Notes: generated by a model from the letters alone, not told the origin. A stretch of 64,000 nt of DNA from Tanytarsus gracilentus (GCA_038502055.1 JAXRKN010000044.1:11119501-11183500), one strand, 5' to 3'; shown: positions 30,352-43,728, counted from the stretch's first letter. Numbers and translations: made by a program.

Positions 30352-33300
30352 ACGAATGCATAATTATTTCTTGCATACTATACTCATCAAAATCATGAGA
30401 TTTAAAATAATTATTCATAATTATTTGCCACTTTATTAAGATGTGCGTAGCATATAGTTTCATTCCATAATTTAATGACTGGTAATTACACAAAAATAAA
30501 TTGAACCTATGTGTCACATGCCTATGCAATACAATGGTGCGTAAAAGAATATTTAAATTGATGTTAGAAAAAGTTTTATGCAAAAAAATATGTTTGGCTT
30601 CAAATTATCCATATAAAAAATATTCAACTCGCTTTTAAATTCATTCCATGCACAAGAAAATGAAAAAAAATTCCTTCACCATGATCTAAGTGTGTTTAGA
30701 TAATAAGAAACTCGACTGCATGCAATGCACTTCGAAGATATGGAGTTGAGAAAATTAAATTATGACAGATATGATAAATTCATAAATGAGTCTGAAAAAA
30801 AAAATAATACACATTCAGAAACTTTTTGGTAACTTTCTTTCGTGATCAATTTTGACGTTTCTCTCACCCGAGAGAATGAAAAACTTCCATAAATTAATGT
30901 TCTCCACTCCTGCGATGCATTAAGAGAAATTAGTTCTTAAGTGTAGCATTTATACCAACTTTTTTGCACGTATAAATAGAAAATCATGTAGTTTTTATGT
31001 AATAAGAAGTTTACCTTGCTAAAAAAGAGAAGATGAATGGATGAGAAAAAAAAATTGAACGATGTGCCCTCGAAATATGGAAAGAAGCTTTATACAAGCA
31101 GATGGAATCAATTGAATTAAACATACTTTTTATACCAAATTTGAAATGTGTTTCAGATTTAAAAATTAATTTCGACTGCTCAAAAATTTGTGTCAAAATT
31201 AGTTGGAAATAAAATTAATGAAATACAATTTCGACTCTTTTTATTTTTTTTTTACAGAAAATGCCGTGATTTTACTAGTGAATTTTAAAGCTGAAAAAAT
31301 AAATAAATTCAATCTCATTTCAGTTTTCTTTAATTTTATTTTTAAGCTAAAAACACATACAGTTTTTTTTCTTGATTTTACAACGACAACTCTGTGAGTG
31401 TGTTTTAATTCTGCATTTACTCTTAATTTATTTTTTTCCTTTTTTCTGAAGTGTGTGTGAGTGTCAATAAAATTTGCATTTAGAATAAAAAAGAGAAATA
31501 TTTTCTTTAGATTTATTTTTCCTGGACAGTGCATCTCTTTAAATTATTAAGAGAAGAGAGGGAGGGAGGAGGGGAAGAGGAGAGAGGTGGGTAGTGCGAT
31601 AATTAAATTATGCAGAGAAAACACAACAATAATTCGAGAGATTAAAACTAGTTTCCATCCCTTGAACAACCCAAAAACCACAAATTTCTTAACTGTTACC
31701 AACCATCCCATGATCAACTTGTGCCTTTACCTTTTTTTTGGGCCTTAACTACAAAATTAATTTAATTTACATTTAATTTATCCCATCCGCGAACGATGAA
31801 GAAACAATTATTAACAAAAAAAAATTCATTTAAGGAAATTAATTTTAATTAAATAAGGAAGAATTCAATTTTCTCTTGAGGGGTGCAAGTGAAATCATAT
31901 CAAAATATAATAAAAACATGTACGGAGAATATAAAAATCTAATTTTGTCTTTTTTCAAGATAGATTTTTCTTTTTTAAAGATAGTTTAGAGAGAGAGAGA
32001 AAAATGGATGCGAATATCGAAAAATGTTTATGTGCATTTTCACAGCGGAGAAAAAATGATGGTGAAGAGTGCCAAAGTGAGAGCGGAGCAGGAAGATTTT
32101 CACTCATAAATTAAATAAGTGCATTTGACTAGATTTTTAACATTTTTATCTGCTGCATTAATTAGCAAAAATTTCCTCTCTATCGCGCCACTTTGACACC
32201 CTTCAACACGTCACTCTCCGCTCATTTCGATAAAATTTTAAAAGGGATGTCTATCTATGACTTTTATCTCCTCTCACCATTAATTAACGTGTTGCTCAAA
32301 TTAATTAATGGTGTGAGCGAGAAAAATAGAATTTTTCATTAAATAGTACTCGTTTAAATGTTAAATGTTTAATAGAAAAAGATTTTTCAGCTTCTCTTTT
32401 TATATATATTTTTTTAATTAGTTTAATAATTTAAAGAATTTATTTTTATCCTTCTCCTTAATGCTCGTTTGATTATTTTTTTAATAGTTTAATTTTTGTT
32501 TTATGATAAAAGTTTTTTGAGAGCTTTTTTGATGGGTTTAAAATTTTAAGCGCGATGTTTAGGTTTAAAAAATCGACAAAAATTTTTGCTATTTATTTTT
32601 GCAAATTTCTCAAAATAAAACCGCAAGTCAACCATCAAAAAGCTCCCAAAATTATTTCAAATATTCTTTAGAATGTGAATTTACAGCAATAAACTTTCTT
32701 AAAAATTCGCGTTGTTTAAATTTGTGTCCGATATAATTTAAAAATCAACAAGATGACCACCAATATGTGTTTTTAAATAGGGAGAGAAAATTTATTTTGC
32801 CATATTTTCATGTTAAAGTTGCACATTTAGTTCAGAACATGCTCCTGAAGTTAAAAAGTTTTAAATTGCTTTTTCATGTTGTTGCGTGCCATCATAAAAC
32901 ACTTTTTTTCTCCTTTACTAAGGGCTGCGTGGTTTTCAACTGACTCTTATTTACTCGGTTTTTTATATCATTAATAATGAAGCTTTACTTCTTTCTTAAA
33001 CACATTTAATGCACATTCAAAAGTTTTTAAAATAAAGAGAGAAAATTAAAGATTTATTTATGCTTTCTCATAAACTTCTTAAAAACGAGACTTGAGAAGA
33101 AAATTTGATTGAACTTTTTTTTTCATTTAAATTTTTTTTAATATTTATTATAATTCATATTATATGCATTTTACTCTTAATAATTTATATACTCAGTATA
33201 TTTAAACTCACATCTATGTAATAATTCTTCGAATAATGTGCTGAATCTTTTGGGATTATCTCGCTAGAAGAAAATTAAGTTTTGTTCAAAGAAAAAATAT

Positions 33301-34538
33301 TGAGGAAATTATTTTGATAATATTTTTGGCCGTTAAATTTAATGTTTTTTGAACACTTTAAAATTTATTTGATTTCTCTCCGTGTTTTTTTTAAATTAAT
33401 TTATTACCGAGATATTCAAATGAAAAATTAATTAATTCATGGATTATGCAAAGAACGATTTTAATGCATTCGATGGCACAACGACGTAAGGAGAAGAATT
33501 TTTTTGCGAGATGTTTAAAAAAATATTATTCTCCATATTATATTGCGTATAATGGCTACATTGCACTTTGATTACTAAAATAATAATCCATACTTTTCTC
33601 TCTGATGGCGGAGACGTCGCGTCTAAAATTTTTCTTATAATCACAAAGGGCGCAAATATTTTCAAAAAGGAGGTGCTTAGAATATTTTTTTTATCATCAT
33701 TTTATGTATAATTTAATATTCATCATCTCGCGTGTGTTGTCAATAATTTTTTTAAATATACTTTCAGTTTTTCATCCTTAATATTTTCTCGTTCACGACT
33801 TAAGCTTATTATAGAACAAATTATTTTAATTTTTTTTTTAAAAAACCTTTAAAGTTATCCCATTATTTAAGAATTTATGTTGATGTTAATGTGAATTAAT
33901 TACTTTTCGTGCTTCCCTCGAAACCGACTTAATGTTGTTATAAATTATTTGCTCATCCATCATCGCGATATGAGAATATCCATTTTTCATCCGTACGAAA
34001 AATTAATTTCTTATTTAACAAAAAAATTTAACGTGGGAAATTTCAAATGATTCAATTTTAATTACAATCGAAATCAATCCGCGTTAAAATTAATGACAAT
34101 TTTAGTTTTCACTTGAAAGAAAAGCTCACATTTAAACAAAAATTGATGCGATTAATAATTTACAACAACATTAATCCATGCACATTAATTTCTCTCTTCT
34201 CCTTCGGAATTCCCAGGGTGTGTGTAGAATTATTAAAGAAATTTTTACTTTTATAGGAGAGCGAACAAAAATTATGACACGGTTAAAAATTTATTGAGAT
34301 AAAGGAGAAAGATGATGAGATTTTTTGCCTTTTGTTTTATATGATTTTTAAAATATATTGATATAAAAAATTTATAGCGATTTGCTTCACAAATTAAAAT
34401 AAGTGTGTGGGTTCAAAAATAATTTCGTTTAAAATTGAACGAGTTTAAGTTATTTCATTTTTTTGCATGTTTGAAGAGCACACGGAGCTTGAATGAATGG
34501 ATACTTTCTCAATATATAGAAAAAATTATAAACACAAA
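30352..34538. other. Long intergenic region between two convergent genes
   Basis: About 4.2 kb, AT-rich, no supported gene. Contains a purine-only GAGG-rich tract at about 31549-31590 and a (GA)n run near 31990. Short ORFs are low-complexity. Confidence 0.5.
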
Positions 34539-37500
34539 TTAAACGTCAACGACCATCTTTTTATGAATGTCCGTATTGCCGACTACAGAACAGAATTCGT
34601 CAAAGGAAATCTTTCCATCCTCATCCTTATCGGCAAAGACAATTGTTTTGTCAACTATTTGCTGCAGCTGGGCGTCTTTAAGATTGTTGCCAACCATCAT
34701 TTTCAATACCTATAGCGAGGAATTTATAAACACTTTTTTTTCTGAAGAGCAATTAAAAACTCACTTGAAATAGCTCTCCATTCGAGATGAATCCATCGTT
34801 ATCCATATCATAGATGCGAAAAGCGAATTTAAGTTTCGATAATTTATCACCCTTTACACTGAACTGTGAGACACCGTGAATGAACTCTTTGAAGTCTACC
34901 TCGCCGTTTCCATCGGCATCAAATATATCAATGACCCTCTGTACGAGTGGATTCTGCTGTAGTTCCGGCAGTGACATGAACTCATCGATACTAAGCGCTC
35001 CCGAGTTATCTAAGTCCAATTTCTTAAAACGTTTACCTAAACGACGAATCTCATCGGCATCAACTATATGTGAAGAAGATAAGAAATGTCAGAAATTAGT
35101 TTGCTGTCTCGAAAAGTTAAAAAGATTTATTCAACACTAAGTCGAGAGATTTTTCTTCTTTTCTAAGAGTTCATTTGTAATTTTAAATCATTGAAAATCG
35201 TTAAAAGTATTTAAAAAAATAAATTAAAATTTTCTTCCCCTGCAAAATTTTTTTGTCTCTCAAATTAAAAATAGCATCATCGCTTTAGAAAACATTTCTC
35301 TCGCTCCACTCATTCACTTTTTTTTCGAGAAAAAAATTTAAAACTCATTCAGACATTTATCGACGTGCTCTCAAATTTTATATTGTTACAAGCTAAGTAG
35401 CACATGAGGTGTTCGCAATGTAAATTGCATTTTAATGAGGATTTCATTATACACACTCTAAAATAGTGGACACTAGACTGTTATTGCATTTTTTATCACC
35501 AGTATCCTTGTCGATGACATCGTAGAACGGAAATTGTGCATATTAAGCTTTTGTCGCCACATTCTTGACGACGGTGCCAAAAAAATTCTCTCTTTACAAT
35601 ATTATTAAATTGTGAAATGCTAAAGAGTTATTTGTGGACTGCGGAAAATTTATGATCGTGAATCATGTGCTCTCAAGGGTAATTTCCTCTCTTCCCGAGT
35701 TTCACTCATTGTTGTCATTAATATTTTTTTACTACTCGATATTGTGCTGTAAATCGTGGGCATTTTATGATGAAAGAAGAAAATTTGTTGTAAATTTTTA
35801 AAGTCTGCCATCCCTGCACATCTCTTTAAAATAATATACAAACTCTCGACATGCATCCATAAATCATAACCTTTCATCTTTTCGCGCTACATTTTTCTCA
35901 TCAAATGAAACGCGCCAATTTTCTGTGTCACGTGTAACCCATCCAAATGGTCTCACATCGTTGTCATTTGAAAGTGATCGTGTTGCGATAAATTATAAAG
36001 TGAGAGGAAAGAATGTGTGAATTGAGTCTCAAGCACGACTTACTTAATTCAAAGTCAATCTAAAACCGATTTGCTCTATTAGAGTTTAAATTACATTCGA
36101 AAAGTTGGTGTGTGGATGTGAAGGATGAATAGCATGCCAAAGAAAATCTTTAATCCTCCCTTAATAACACTCATGCGACATTTTCACTTGATGAGGATTT
36201 AAAAATATCACGGCATGTCATAAAGTCAGATTGTCTCGCATAAAACACTCAAAAAATATCTTCACTGTGTTTACATTGAAGAAATAAGCGAGAAAAGAAA
36301 ATGATTAAAATTTGCTTATGAAATTTTAGGAAAAAATAATGAGAGAATTTTCCTCGTGGGCAAGAAATTTTTGGGATTTTTTTAGGCTTTTATTCTTCTC
36401 GAATTTTCTACGTAGAAATTTTTCATTCAATTTTTGCGATAAAAAGATTTTCGATTAATCGCGAGAAATAATGATTCAAAACATGCCACACACAGAAACG
36501 ATTTAATAAATTAATCGGAAAATATGAACGGGAAATTTCTTGCTGATAATCAAAAGAAGAAAATTTTCGTGTGAATTTTAGCTAAAATTCAAATCTCATT
36601 CATGAGTGAGAGCGTTAGATTTAATTCAAAACTTTTCAAGTCATTTGATACACTCAATTGCCATCCTTATTATAAACAAAGAGAGTTGTATGTTGTATGT
36701 CCGTAAGGCTCTTATTGGAAAATCAAAAATCCAATTGGAATTTTTTTGTTAGCAAATATTAATCTTCACTCATTGTTTTTCAAAACATTAAAATTCTCAG
36801 GTAAAATTTTTAGGGCGTGGTTTAAAATTTAGTAAAGATTAAAATTTTAAACATCGTGAAAAGAAACTATTTTTTGAAAGATCCGAAGTTAATGTATAAG
36901 CTGAAAACTGATGAACGATATCTTTACATGGGTGCAGTTTAACGCATCAATTACGTCAAAAAAGTATGGAAACAATTCTCTAATTTAATTTGAGCCTATT
37001 TAAATTTGACCTAACTATGGAAATTTGTGAAACATACTTGGTACGGGGGTTCGATCTAAGGGCTCGCAATGTGGTTTTCAAAGAAATTAATAGAATGTGA
37101 ATATTTCAAAGTTTTCATGTAAAAAAAATTAAATTATAGAGTGACGAATGTAACATACATTACAAAATTACGGGCGGCTTGCCGGGCTTAAACCGCCTAG
37201 TATATAATAATGACTCTACACAATTTAACTCTGAAAATGATGTGAAAATTCGCACACGATTAGAGATTTAGAGTAAAAAAATTTTCCGATGATAAGAAGA
37301 GATAACTTTTCAATGCATCTACAAACTGTGTGTACACAAGACCAACTTTATCATGTCAAGAAACTCTAATAAAGTTCATTTTACATAACTTTAATGTCAT
37401 GCTCAAAAAGTTTTACATAATAGTTAAAAGTCACGAAGCTAAAAGTCTTTAATTTGTGGTTGTTCATAAAACCCGACGGAAGAGAGGAAAAAATGGAAAT

Positions 37501-40500
37501 TTTAAGGCCAAATATGAACATGTCAGTAGAGGATCTTTCTCAAGGCAATTTGTGTGCGAGCATAAAATGTTTTTCATTTTATAAACCAGCATAAAATTTA
37601 GCAAGGTTTCGATAAATTGCGAACACTGACTTAATCTTGTTAATGCAGCATAGAATTAAAATTGAATTTTTCTTCCTCCCATTTGAATTCAATTACGCTC
37701 GAATGTGTGACAGAAGCCTCAAAGGAGATATATGTTGAAAGCTTTAAGAGAGCTTTGTGAAATTTTTCCCTCTTTCATGTTGATAATCTTAAAGTCTCTT
37801 CCACTCGACGAAACTAATGATTAAGATTGTATGAAAGGAAAAACTTCTTCTGTTTGCTGTTTTTGAGATCTCAATTGAAGGATTCTTTTGGACCGAGCAC
37901 TAAGGCTCACTCTCGCTTTTATTCTATGAATAATAAATTTATTTCGCTCTTCATCGCCGAAATGTAACAAGCGAGAGCGAGATGAGAGAAAGGTGAAAGG
38001 GAAATAAAGCCTTAAATCCCATCGCATCCGTTTCAGAAACATTTTAAGCCCTAAGTCGATAAATTTTACGCAAGCAGAAATATCTTTAAAAATGAATGTT
38101 TAAATTTTTAATTTTCTGGCTGTCTATAAAGACACATTTTTCACTCCCACACATGTGATATGTGCTCAAGCGTACACTCATATCGCTTAAAATTAGAGAA
38201 AAGGGAGAAGCGATTTGTTTACGTTAGTTTGATGATGAATCGCGCGCGAGAAGATGATAATGAATTGAAAAAATCGATATAAAGGCACTTAAATTAATCA
38301 AGAAATTTTAGTAGCATGATTCAGATTTAAAGCTCAATAAAAGGAGCTTTAAGCAGGGGGCGGACGACTAGTATATAAATTTTATATACTTTATATACCT
38401 CAAAAATATAAAAATATAAATGAGAAATATAAAAATATAAATTTATTTAAAAATATAAATTGATATTTTATATACTTTATATACTTTTTGTTTGTTTCTT
38501 AACGACAAAAAAAATTTTTAAATTGCATTTCGAGCATTTGGATCTCAATTTAAGCACTAAATCTTTGTTCGAATGGCTATCAAATCCATCGCTGGATCTT
38601 AGTTCTACTGGATCTCACTTCCAGCACTAAATTTTAAAACTGCTGGATCTCACTTCCAGAGCTGGATCTTAGTTCCAATGGATCTCAATTTAAGCACTGA
38701 ATCTAGTTCGAATGCCTATCAAATCCATCGCTTGATTTTAGTTCTACTGGATCTCACTTCCAGACTTCCTGCACTACCTCTCCGGTGCAGATCGATTGGC
38801 AACGAGCAATGGCATACGGGGCAGCAGCCGCATCTCCCGAGGCAACTGACACAAACGAATTTCTTGGGAATGAGGCCAGCCCGCGCAAACGCCTCCCCGA
38901 GTGCAAATAGCCACCCCCCCGCTATTCTCCCTGATTTGTCCATGAAATTATTCACATTCAATTATCCCATGCTTGTTTTTCTACTATCTATTCGTCCTGC
39001 TTCTTAAACTCTGGTCTCTTCCGCTGATCTGTTCCAATGATCCATTAAGTCTGAATCTAGTTCGAATGTTTCGTCCCCTTTCTTCTCTGGTCTCCTTCCG
39101 CTTCCTGCATAAATCTTAAAGCTATGGATCTCCTTCGGCTGGTCTGTTCCTGGATCTCAATTTAGTTCTGATCTAGTTCGATGGTTTCGAATCCTCGATT
39201 GATTTTACTTCTACTGGATCTCATTTCCGCTTTAATTTTAGTTGAAAAGTCACAATATAGAGTAAATTCCGATCGAAAAGTATATAAAAATATAAAAATA
39301 TAAAAAATATAAAAAATATAAAAATATAAATGAGGTATATAAAAATATAAAAATATAAATTTTAGATTTTTATATACCCAAAAAATTTATATCCAAGTCG
39401 TCCGCCCCCTGGCTTTAAGTTATGTGGATTCCGCATCATCATTCATACTCAAATACACTTTGGCAAATAGCCGACCCGCAAGATAAACATTATATTACCA
39501 CACAATTATAAAAACTGCTATCACAAAGCAAATTCCATAATCAATCTATTTCGGCTTTATCAAGTGTACACTTTTCGCTCTAATTGAATTAATTTACGTC
39601 CAACCGCTAATTGGTTTGTAATGTGAAATTGATAAAAATTAATAAATTTTTAAATCTACATGAGGTAATCAGGAAAAAAATAAAATATCGCCTTTTATTT
39701 GTAGTAAATTTTTTCCACGAATAAAAGAGATTTAACAGACTCGACTTTCTTTCATTTATAATTTTTTTTTCGGGTGTGAATTCTTTCTTTTTAACTAAAT
39801 TATTCAAAGCCAAAACGAGAGTAGAAAAAAATGTAAATAGAACATTTTATTTATTTTGTAAACATTTTCACACTGAGCCTACTAATTAAAAGTTAAAGGC
39901 GAGCACGCGGCAATGGGGAGAAATTTCGTAAAAGTAAAGTTCTTGGGCTGCAGCACAGCATCATCTTTAAAAGATTAACGGATCATAGGTACACATCTCA
40001 GTGGTAATTAATGAACACGAGTCATGCTGTTGAAAGGTTCATTTTGTATCTTTAATCATTCTCTGTTTATTCTGCTGCCCTTTTACTTGCCTTTTACGGG
40101 TGTCAAAATGTAGCGTTGATAAACTCTTTTATTTCTCAACTAATTTTAGGCTTTTACTGGAATTAATTGTGACAACACCCATGCATGAATTTATGGAAAT
40201 TCACGATCGGAATAAATTTCACACTTTTCACTCACTCCCATTTCAAATTCCTTATCAGAAAGGCAAAAAAATGAATCAGCGAGCGAGAGAAAGAAAACAT
40301 TTTTCAATGTCCTCACACACATTCGCGGTTTTGACTTGTGACCCTTTTTTTTACACATTCTTGACTTTTATCTAAATCCTCTTTTCTTCAACGATGAATT
40401 GCGCGATGAAAAATGTTCACAAATCACACAAATGTCTCGCAAAAAAACCACCTGCACAGTCCAATCAATTTCGAGTAGCTCGATAACAATGTTTTTGTTA

Positions 40501-40895
40501 ACTTTTCACCATTTTTCCCTCTTCTTTTCTTCCTCTCACATTCAAAATCGCTTTTCCTTGATATTCCTTTTTTTTCTCGCTCGCTTCACATATAGTGCGA
40601 AGACTTTTCTTTTCTCTCTCTCTCCCTCTTCGAATAAATCAGATGAAAATATTTTTCATTGATCCGTCTGTACTTACAATTTGAGCACAACTCCATAGGT
40701 AGCGAAGTTTCATTTCCCTGTAATGATTAGGAAATTGATAATTAGTTGCAATTCCTAATCGAATTATAGAACAATATTTTTGCTTTTTTCGGGCAACATT
40801 TTGCTGAGATAATTTTTTGCTCATTTTGGCATTAATCAATAATTTCAGCGTGCGACTTCATGTTACTCGCTTGTACCATTAGCCTAACTTACCAT
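34539..40895 (-). CDS. CanB: Calcineurin B, regulatory subunit of protein phosphatase 2B
   Basis: Four coding exons on the minus strand: 40893-40895 (ATG alone, followed by GTAAGT), 40678-40717 (GNETSLPMELCSN), 34765-35063 and 34539-34709. Total 170 residues, the usual length. Four EF hands are visible with loops DLDNSGALSIDE, DADGNGEVDFKE, DMDNDGFISNGE and DKDEDGKISFDE. The N-terminal MGN is the myristoylation signal and is created by splicing of the one-codon exon onto GGA. The C-terminus is HKKMVVDV, as in all calcineurin B proteins. It binds calcineurin A and confers Ca2+ activation. Intron 2 is 5.6 kb and carries a hAT-type element. Confidence 0.96.
35064..40677. other. Intron 2 of calcineurin B
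   Basis: 5.6-kb intron. Apart from the mobile element at 38354-39411 and a small GC-rich hairpin (GGGCGGC...CCGCC) at about 37170-37196, I see only AT-rich sequence. Small ORFs at 35650, 37821 and 39607 are not supported. Confidence 0.7.
38354..39411. mobile_element. Non-autonomous hAT-type transposon
   Basis: 1,058 bp with terminal inverted repeats CAGGGGGCGGACGACT, then near-matching ATATAAATTTT, at both ends. Flanked by a perfect 8-bp target duplication GCTTTAAG (38346-38353 and 39412-39419), the hallmark length for hAT elements; CAGGG ends also fit. Subterminal parts are rich in TATAAAAATA; the interior (38530-39240) has repeated CTGGATCTCACTTCCAG and ATCAAATCCATCGCT segments. No transposase, so it must have been mobilised in trans. 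Confidence 0.9.
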
Positions 40896-41370
40896 TTTTG
40901 TTGGTTGTTTATTTAATTTACACTCCAAAAAGCTGAATTTCTTTAATTTTCTTTTTTTCACAATCTCAAATATTTATTTGAACTTTAATTTTTTTTGAAC
41001 TCGAGAAAATTTATTTGAGGGGAAGGGCAAGTGGATTTTGAACTTGAGCGTTTTTGAAATAACGGTTTTTATTTTATTTAATTAAATTGCGTGAAAAAGA
41101 ACTAAAAAATGGGGGTTTAAAGATAAGTTAATTTTAAATTTTGAATAACTCAATAGTTATTTGTAAAACCTTTTGATATAAGCATGCTGTGTCGAAAAAT
41201 TCCTTTGAACGTTTCATTAAAATAAATAAAAATATTATGTTAATTATATAAAACGATTTAAAATTTATTAAATTCTTTATAAAAATAATAAAATTCAATA
41301 CCTAGAGCACATTTTTTAAAATCGTTTTTAACACATTAAATATTTTGTTTTGAAATTCCCCTTTAATTTT
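40896..41370. other. Intergenic, nothing recognised
   Basis: AT-rich spacer upstream of calcineurin B and of U4 copy 1. No feature recognised. Confidence 0.5.
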
Positions 41371-41387
41371 CCCCTCCAAAATTGCGT

Positions 41388-41448
41388 GTGAAAACAATAC
41401 TTCGCAGAAAAGCAATGGTCATATTAAATGAATGAAGTAAAATTGAGT
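41388..41448 (+). promoter_or_regulatory. snRNA-type promoter region of U4 copy 1
   Basis: The ~75 bp upstream of U4 is conserved with the same region of copy 2, apart from two substitutions close to the start and a small indel at the far end. TACTTCGCAGAAAAGCAATG lies about 50 bp before the RNA start, where insect proximal sequence element A sits, and TATTAAAT lies about 20-28 bp before it, where PSEB sits. Assignment rests on position and conservation between copies. Confidence 0.5.
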
Positions 41449-41585
41449 AACCTTGCGCTTGGGCAATAATCTAACCGATGAAGTTAATACTGAGGTGGAT
41501 TTATTGCGAATTGAAAACTTATCCAAGACTTCTCGTCAACGCTGCTCGTCAGCGGGGACGAAATTTTTTAAAGCTCTAACGAGCT
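41449..41585 (+). ncRNA. U4: U4 spliceosomal snRNA, copy 1
   Basis: Begins AACCTTGCGC (compare AGCTTTGCGC of human U4). The 5' stem-loop has the kink-turn signature CCGATGA...CTGAGG that binds the 15.5K/NHP2L1 protein, followed by ATTTATTGCGAATTGAAAAC and TTATCCAAG, matching the highly conserved U4 centre (ATTGCTAATTGAAAACTT). A central hairpin (CGTC.CGCTG/CAGCG.GACG), an Sm site AAATTTTTTAAA and a 3' terminal hairpin AGCTC-TAAC-GAGCT complete the fold. U4 chaperones U6 in the tri-snRNP. Ends are approximate to a few bases. Confidence 0.9.
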
Positions 41586-41793
41586 CAATAAATTAAAACA
41601 TAAAATAAAGTTTTTAAACTGAAAAGTGAGCAATTAAAATTTATTTAGCGATCTCATCAAAAGTAAATCCAATTTGTAATTTGTTAATTAATTTAATCTT
41701 TAGGAGGTCACAAAAGATTAAAAATTAAGCATTGCGATAAAATTTATTTCCATTATTTCCCATTTCATAAAAGTTACAAGAAGTTTTAAAAAT

Positions 41794-42972
41794 TTATTCC
41801 AATTCACAGAGTTTAGCGCTATCGAACCACAATTTTTCAGAAATATCATCTTTCAAGTCAACTTTAGACTTTTGCTGTTTTAAATCATAAACGATGAACG
41901 ATTTATCAGGATTGATTTCTTCTGTCGTAACGTCATCAACTGCGCAATAAATAATATTTTGAGCGCCTAGACAAAAAAATAATTTAATTTATTGCATAAA
42001 TTTCAATTTTTAAACACACCTTGCTCAGCCGATCTTAAAAAGAACAAAATTACGGGCGAGAAGAGAATGTAATGATAAAATTTAGGATCGTAAGCTCTGA
42101 AGAAGTCCGTATTGCAAAGTCCAGGACAGCAGACATGAACATCAACTCCACGCTTATAGAGCTCCTTAGCGAAATAAAAATTCATGAGCTTTGAGTTGTT
42201 GTAAAGTGAATTCGTTCTTTCGCCTTTTGGAGTTTCAACAAATTTCCCAAAATTATCAAAGTCAATAACGCCGCGCTCATGCATTTTCGAGGAAACAACT
42301 ACGACTCGTGATTTATTCTGCTTGATATTGTCCATGAGAAGATTTGTGAGGAGGAAAGGACCTGAAAATAAAATTCAGTTTAATTTAATTCAAAAATTGT
42401 TAATTCAAGTCCTTCACCAATGTGATTTGTGCCTGTGTGAAGTTCAATGTCATTCTTTGTTTTCTGACTATCCATAACAGCAAGTCCTAAAATATTTTTC
42501 ATGTTAAATCTTGAATTTTAAAATATAATCAATTTACCGGCATTATTAATTAGACAAAAGAACTTTGGATATTTCTCTTTGATCACATCCGCAAATTTCT
42601 TAATCGAATCAAAATCAGCGAGATCAAGTTCAAGGGCGATCATTTCACCGATTTGTGTTTCCTCTCGAATCTTCTTAATTGCTTCGTTTGCTTTCTCGAG
42701 ATTACGGCATGCAAGAATAACTGTGGCTCCTCTTTTTACTAGAGCACGAGTTGCTTCATATCCTAAGCCTGTGTTGGCACCAGTACATATAAATATCTTA
42801 CCATCCAACTTCTCATCAGTTCGAGCCCATCCTAATTTGTACAATATGTTTTTGTTTTCATCATTTTTTAAATTTTATTAAATTTACCCCACGAGTACTC
42901 TCTTTGCTTTCTGATTAAATATAATCCAGCTGCTATAGCCGCAGGTACAGCGAATGGTAGAATTAAAACCAT
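41794..42972 (-). CDS. Short-chain dehydrogenase, retinol-dehydrogenase-like
   Basis: Five exons: 42888-42972, 42538-42831, 42418-42486, 42020-42361 and 41794-41966, giving 320 residues. The N-terminal hydrophobic stretch (LILPFAVPAAIAAGLYLI) is a membrane anchor. The Rossmann motif TGANTGLG (about residues 45-52), the NNAG motif (split by an intron at Gly), the catalytic Ser in VVVSSKM and YNNSK (Tyr/Lys) are all present, so it should be active. Family placement is with RDH11-14-type NADP-dependent retinal/lipid aldehyde reductases; the ACRN segment after strand 2 fits NADP preference. Exact substrate unknown. The gene sits between two inverted U4 genes. Confidence 0.9.
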
Positions 42973-43265
42973 TTTACTAATACAGCTTTTTCAAATTAAA
43001 AAATAATTTTTGCGTCTTCGTGACTTTACAAGTTTTGTTTACATAAAAAAATATCAACTTATCCGGAATGAAAATGAATTTGTGAATAGAAAAAGTTCGT
43101 TTAAAAAAAATTAAAATATTTTTCCTTGATTTTGAACTTTTAATCCATTGGAATTAATTTTAGATTAAATTAATTACAAATTGGATTTACTTTTGATGAG
43201 ATCGGTAAATAAATTAATTGCTCACTTTTTAGTTTAAAAACTTTATTTTATGTTTTAATTTATTG

Positions 43266-43402
43266 AGCTCGTTAGAGCTTTAAAAAATTTCGTCCCCGCT
43301 GACGAGCAGCGTTGACGAGAAGTCTTGGATAAGTTTTCAATTCGCAATAAATCCACCTCAGTATTAACTTCATCGGTTAGATTATTGCCCAAGCGCAAGG
43401 TT
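43266..43402 (-). ncRNA. U4: U4 spliceosomal snRNA, copy 2
   Basis: Identical in the 137-nt RNA region to copy 1 but on the opposite strand, so the two genes point at each other across the dehydrogenase gene. Kink-turn, Sm site AAATTTTTTAAA and the 3' hairpin are all intact. Similarity extends about 75 bp upstream and 120 bp downstream (to about 43155). Confidence 0.9.
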
Positions 43403-43478
43403 ACCCATTTTTACTTCATTCATTTAATATGACCATTGCTTTTCTGCGAAGTATTGTTTTCACACACTAAAATTTTGG
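43403..43478 (-). promoter_or_regulatory. snRNA-type promoter region of U4 copy 2
   Basis: Inverted counterpart of the promoter of copy 1, with two substitutions just before the RNA start and a short insertion at the distal end (TTTTAGTGTG for TTGCGTG). The PSE-like block at about -50 is unchanged. Confidence 0.5.
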
Positions 43479-43728
43479 AGGGGAGAAGGAGAAACTTCCT
43501 TAAAATTCTTCCCTAAATTAATTTCTGATTGGTCATCATGCAATCAAGCTTTATTTGAAAACAGGTTAAAATTTAAAACGAGTTTATGAAGGTAATTTTT
43601 TTCACATCACCCCATGCATTTTCATGCAAATTTCTCATGATTTTCAATCCAGGTGCACTGAATACTGTTATACTATTTTTAAAGAATTAATTCGTCTACG
43701 CAAAACTTTTAATTTTTATTAAATAAAA

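Noticed and set aside
37020..37080. GGTTCGATC resembling a tRNA B box
   Set aside because: No A box and no cloverleaf fold nearby.
38678..39007. 109-codon ORF inside the hAT element
   Set aside because: Within the GC-richer repeat interior of a non-autonomous element; no transposase motif.
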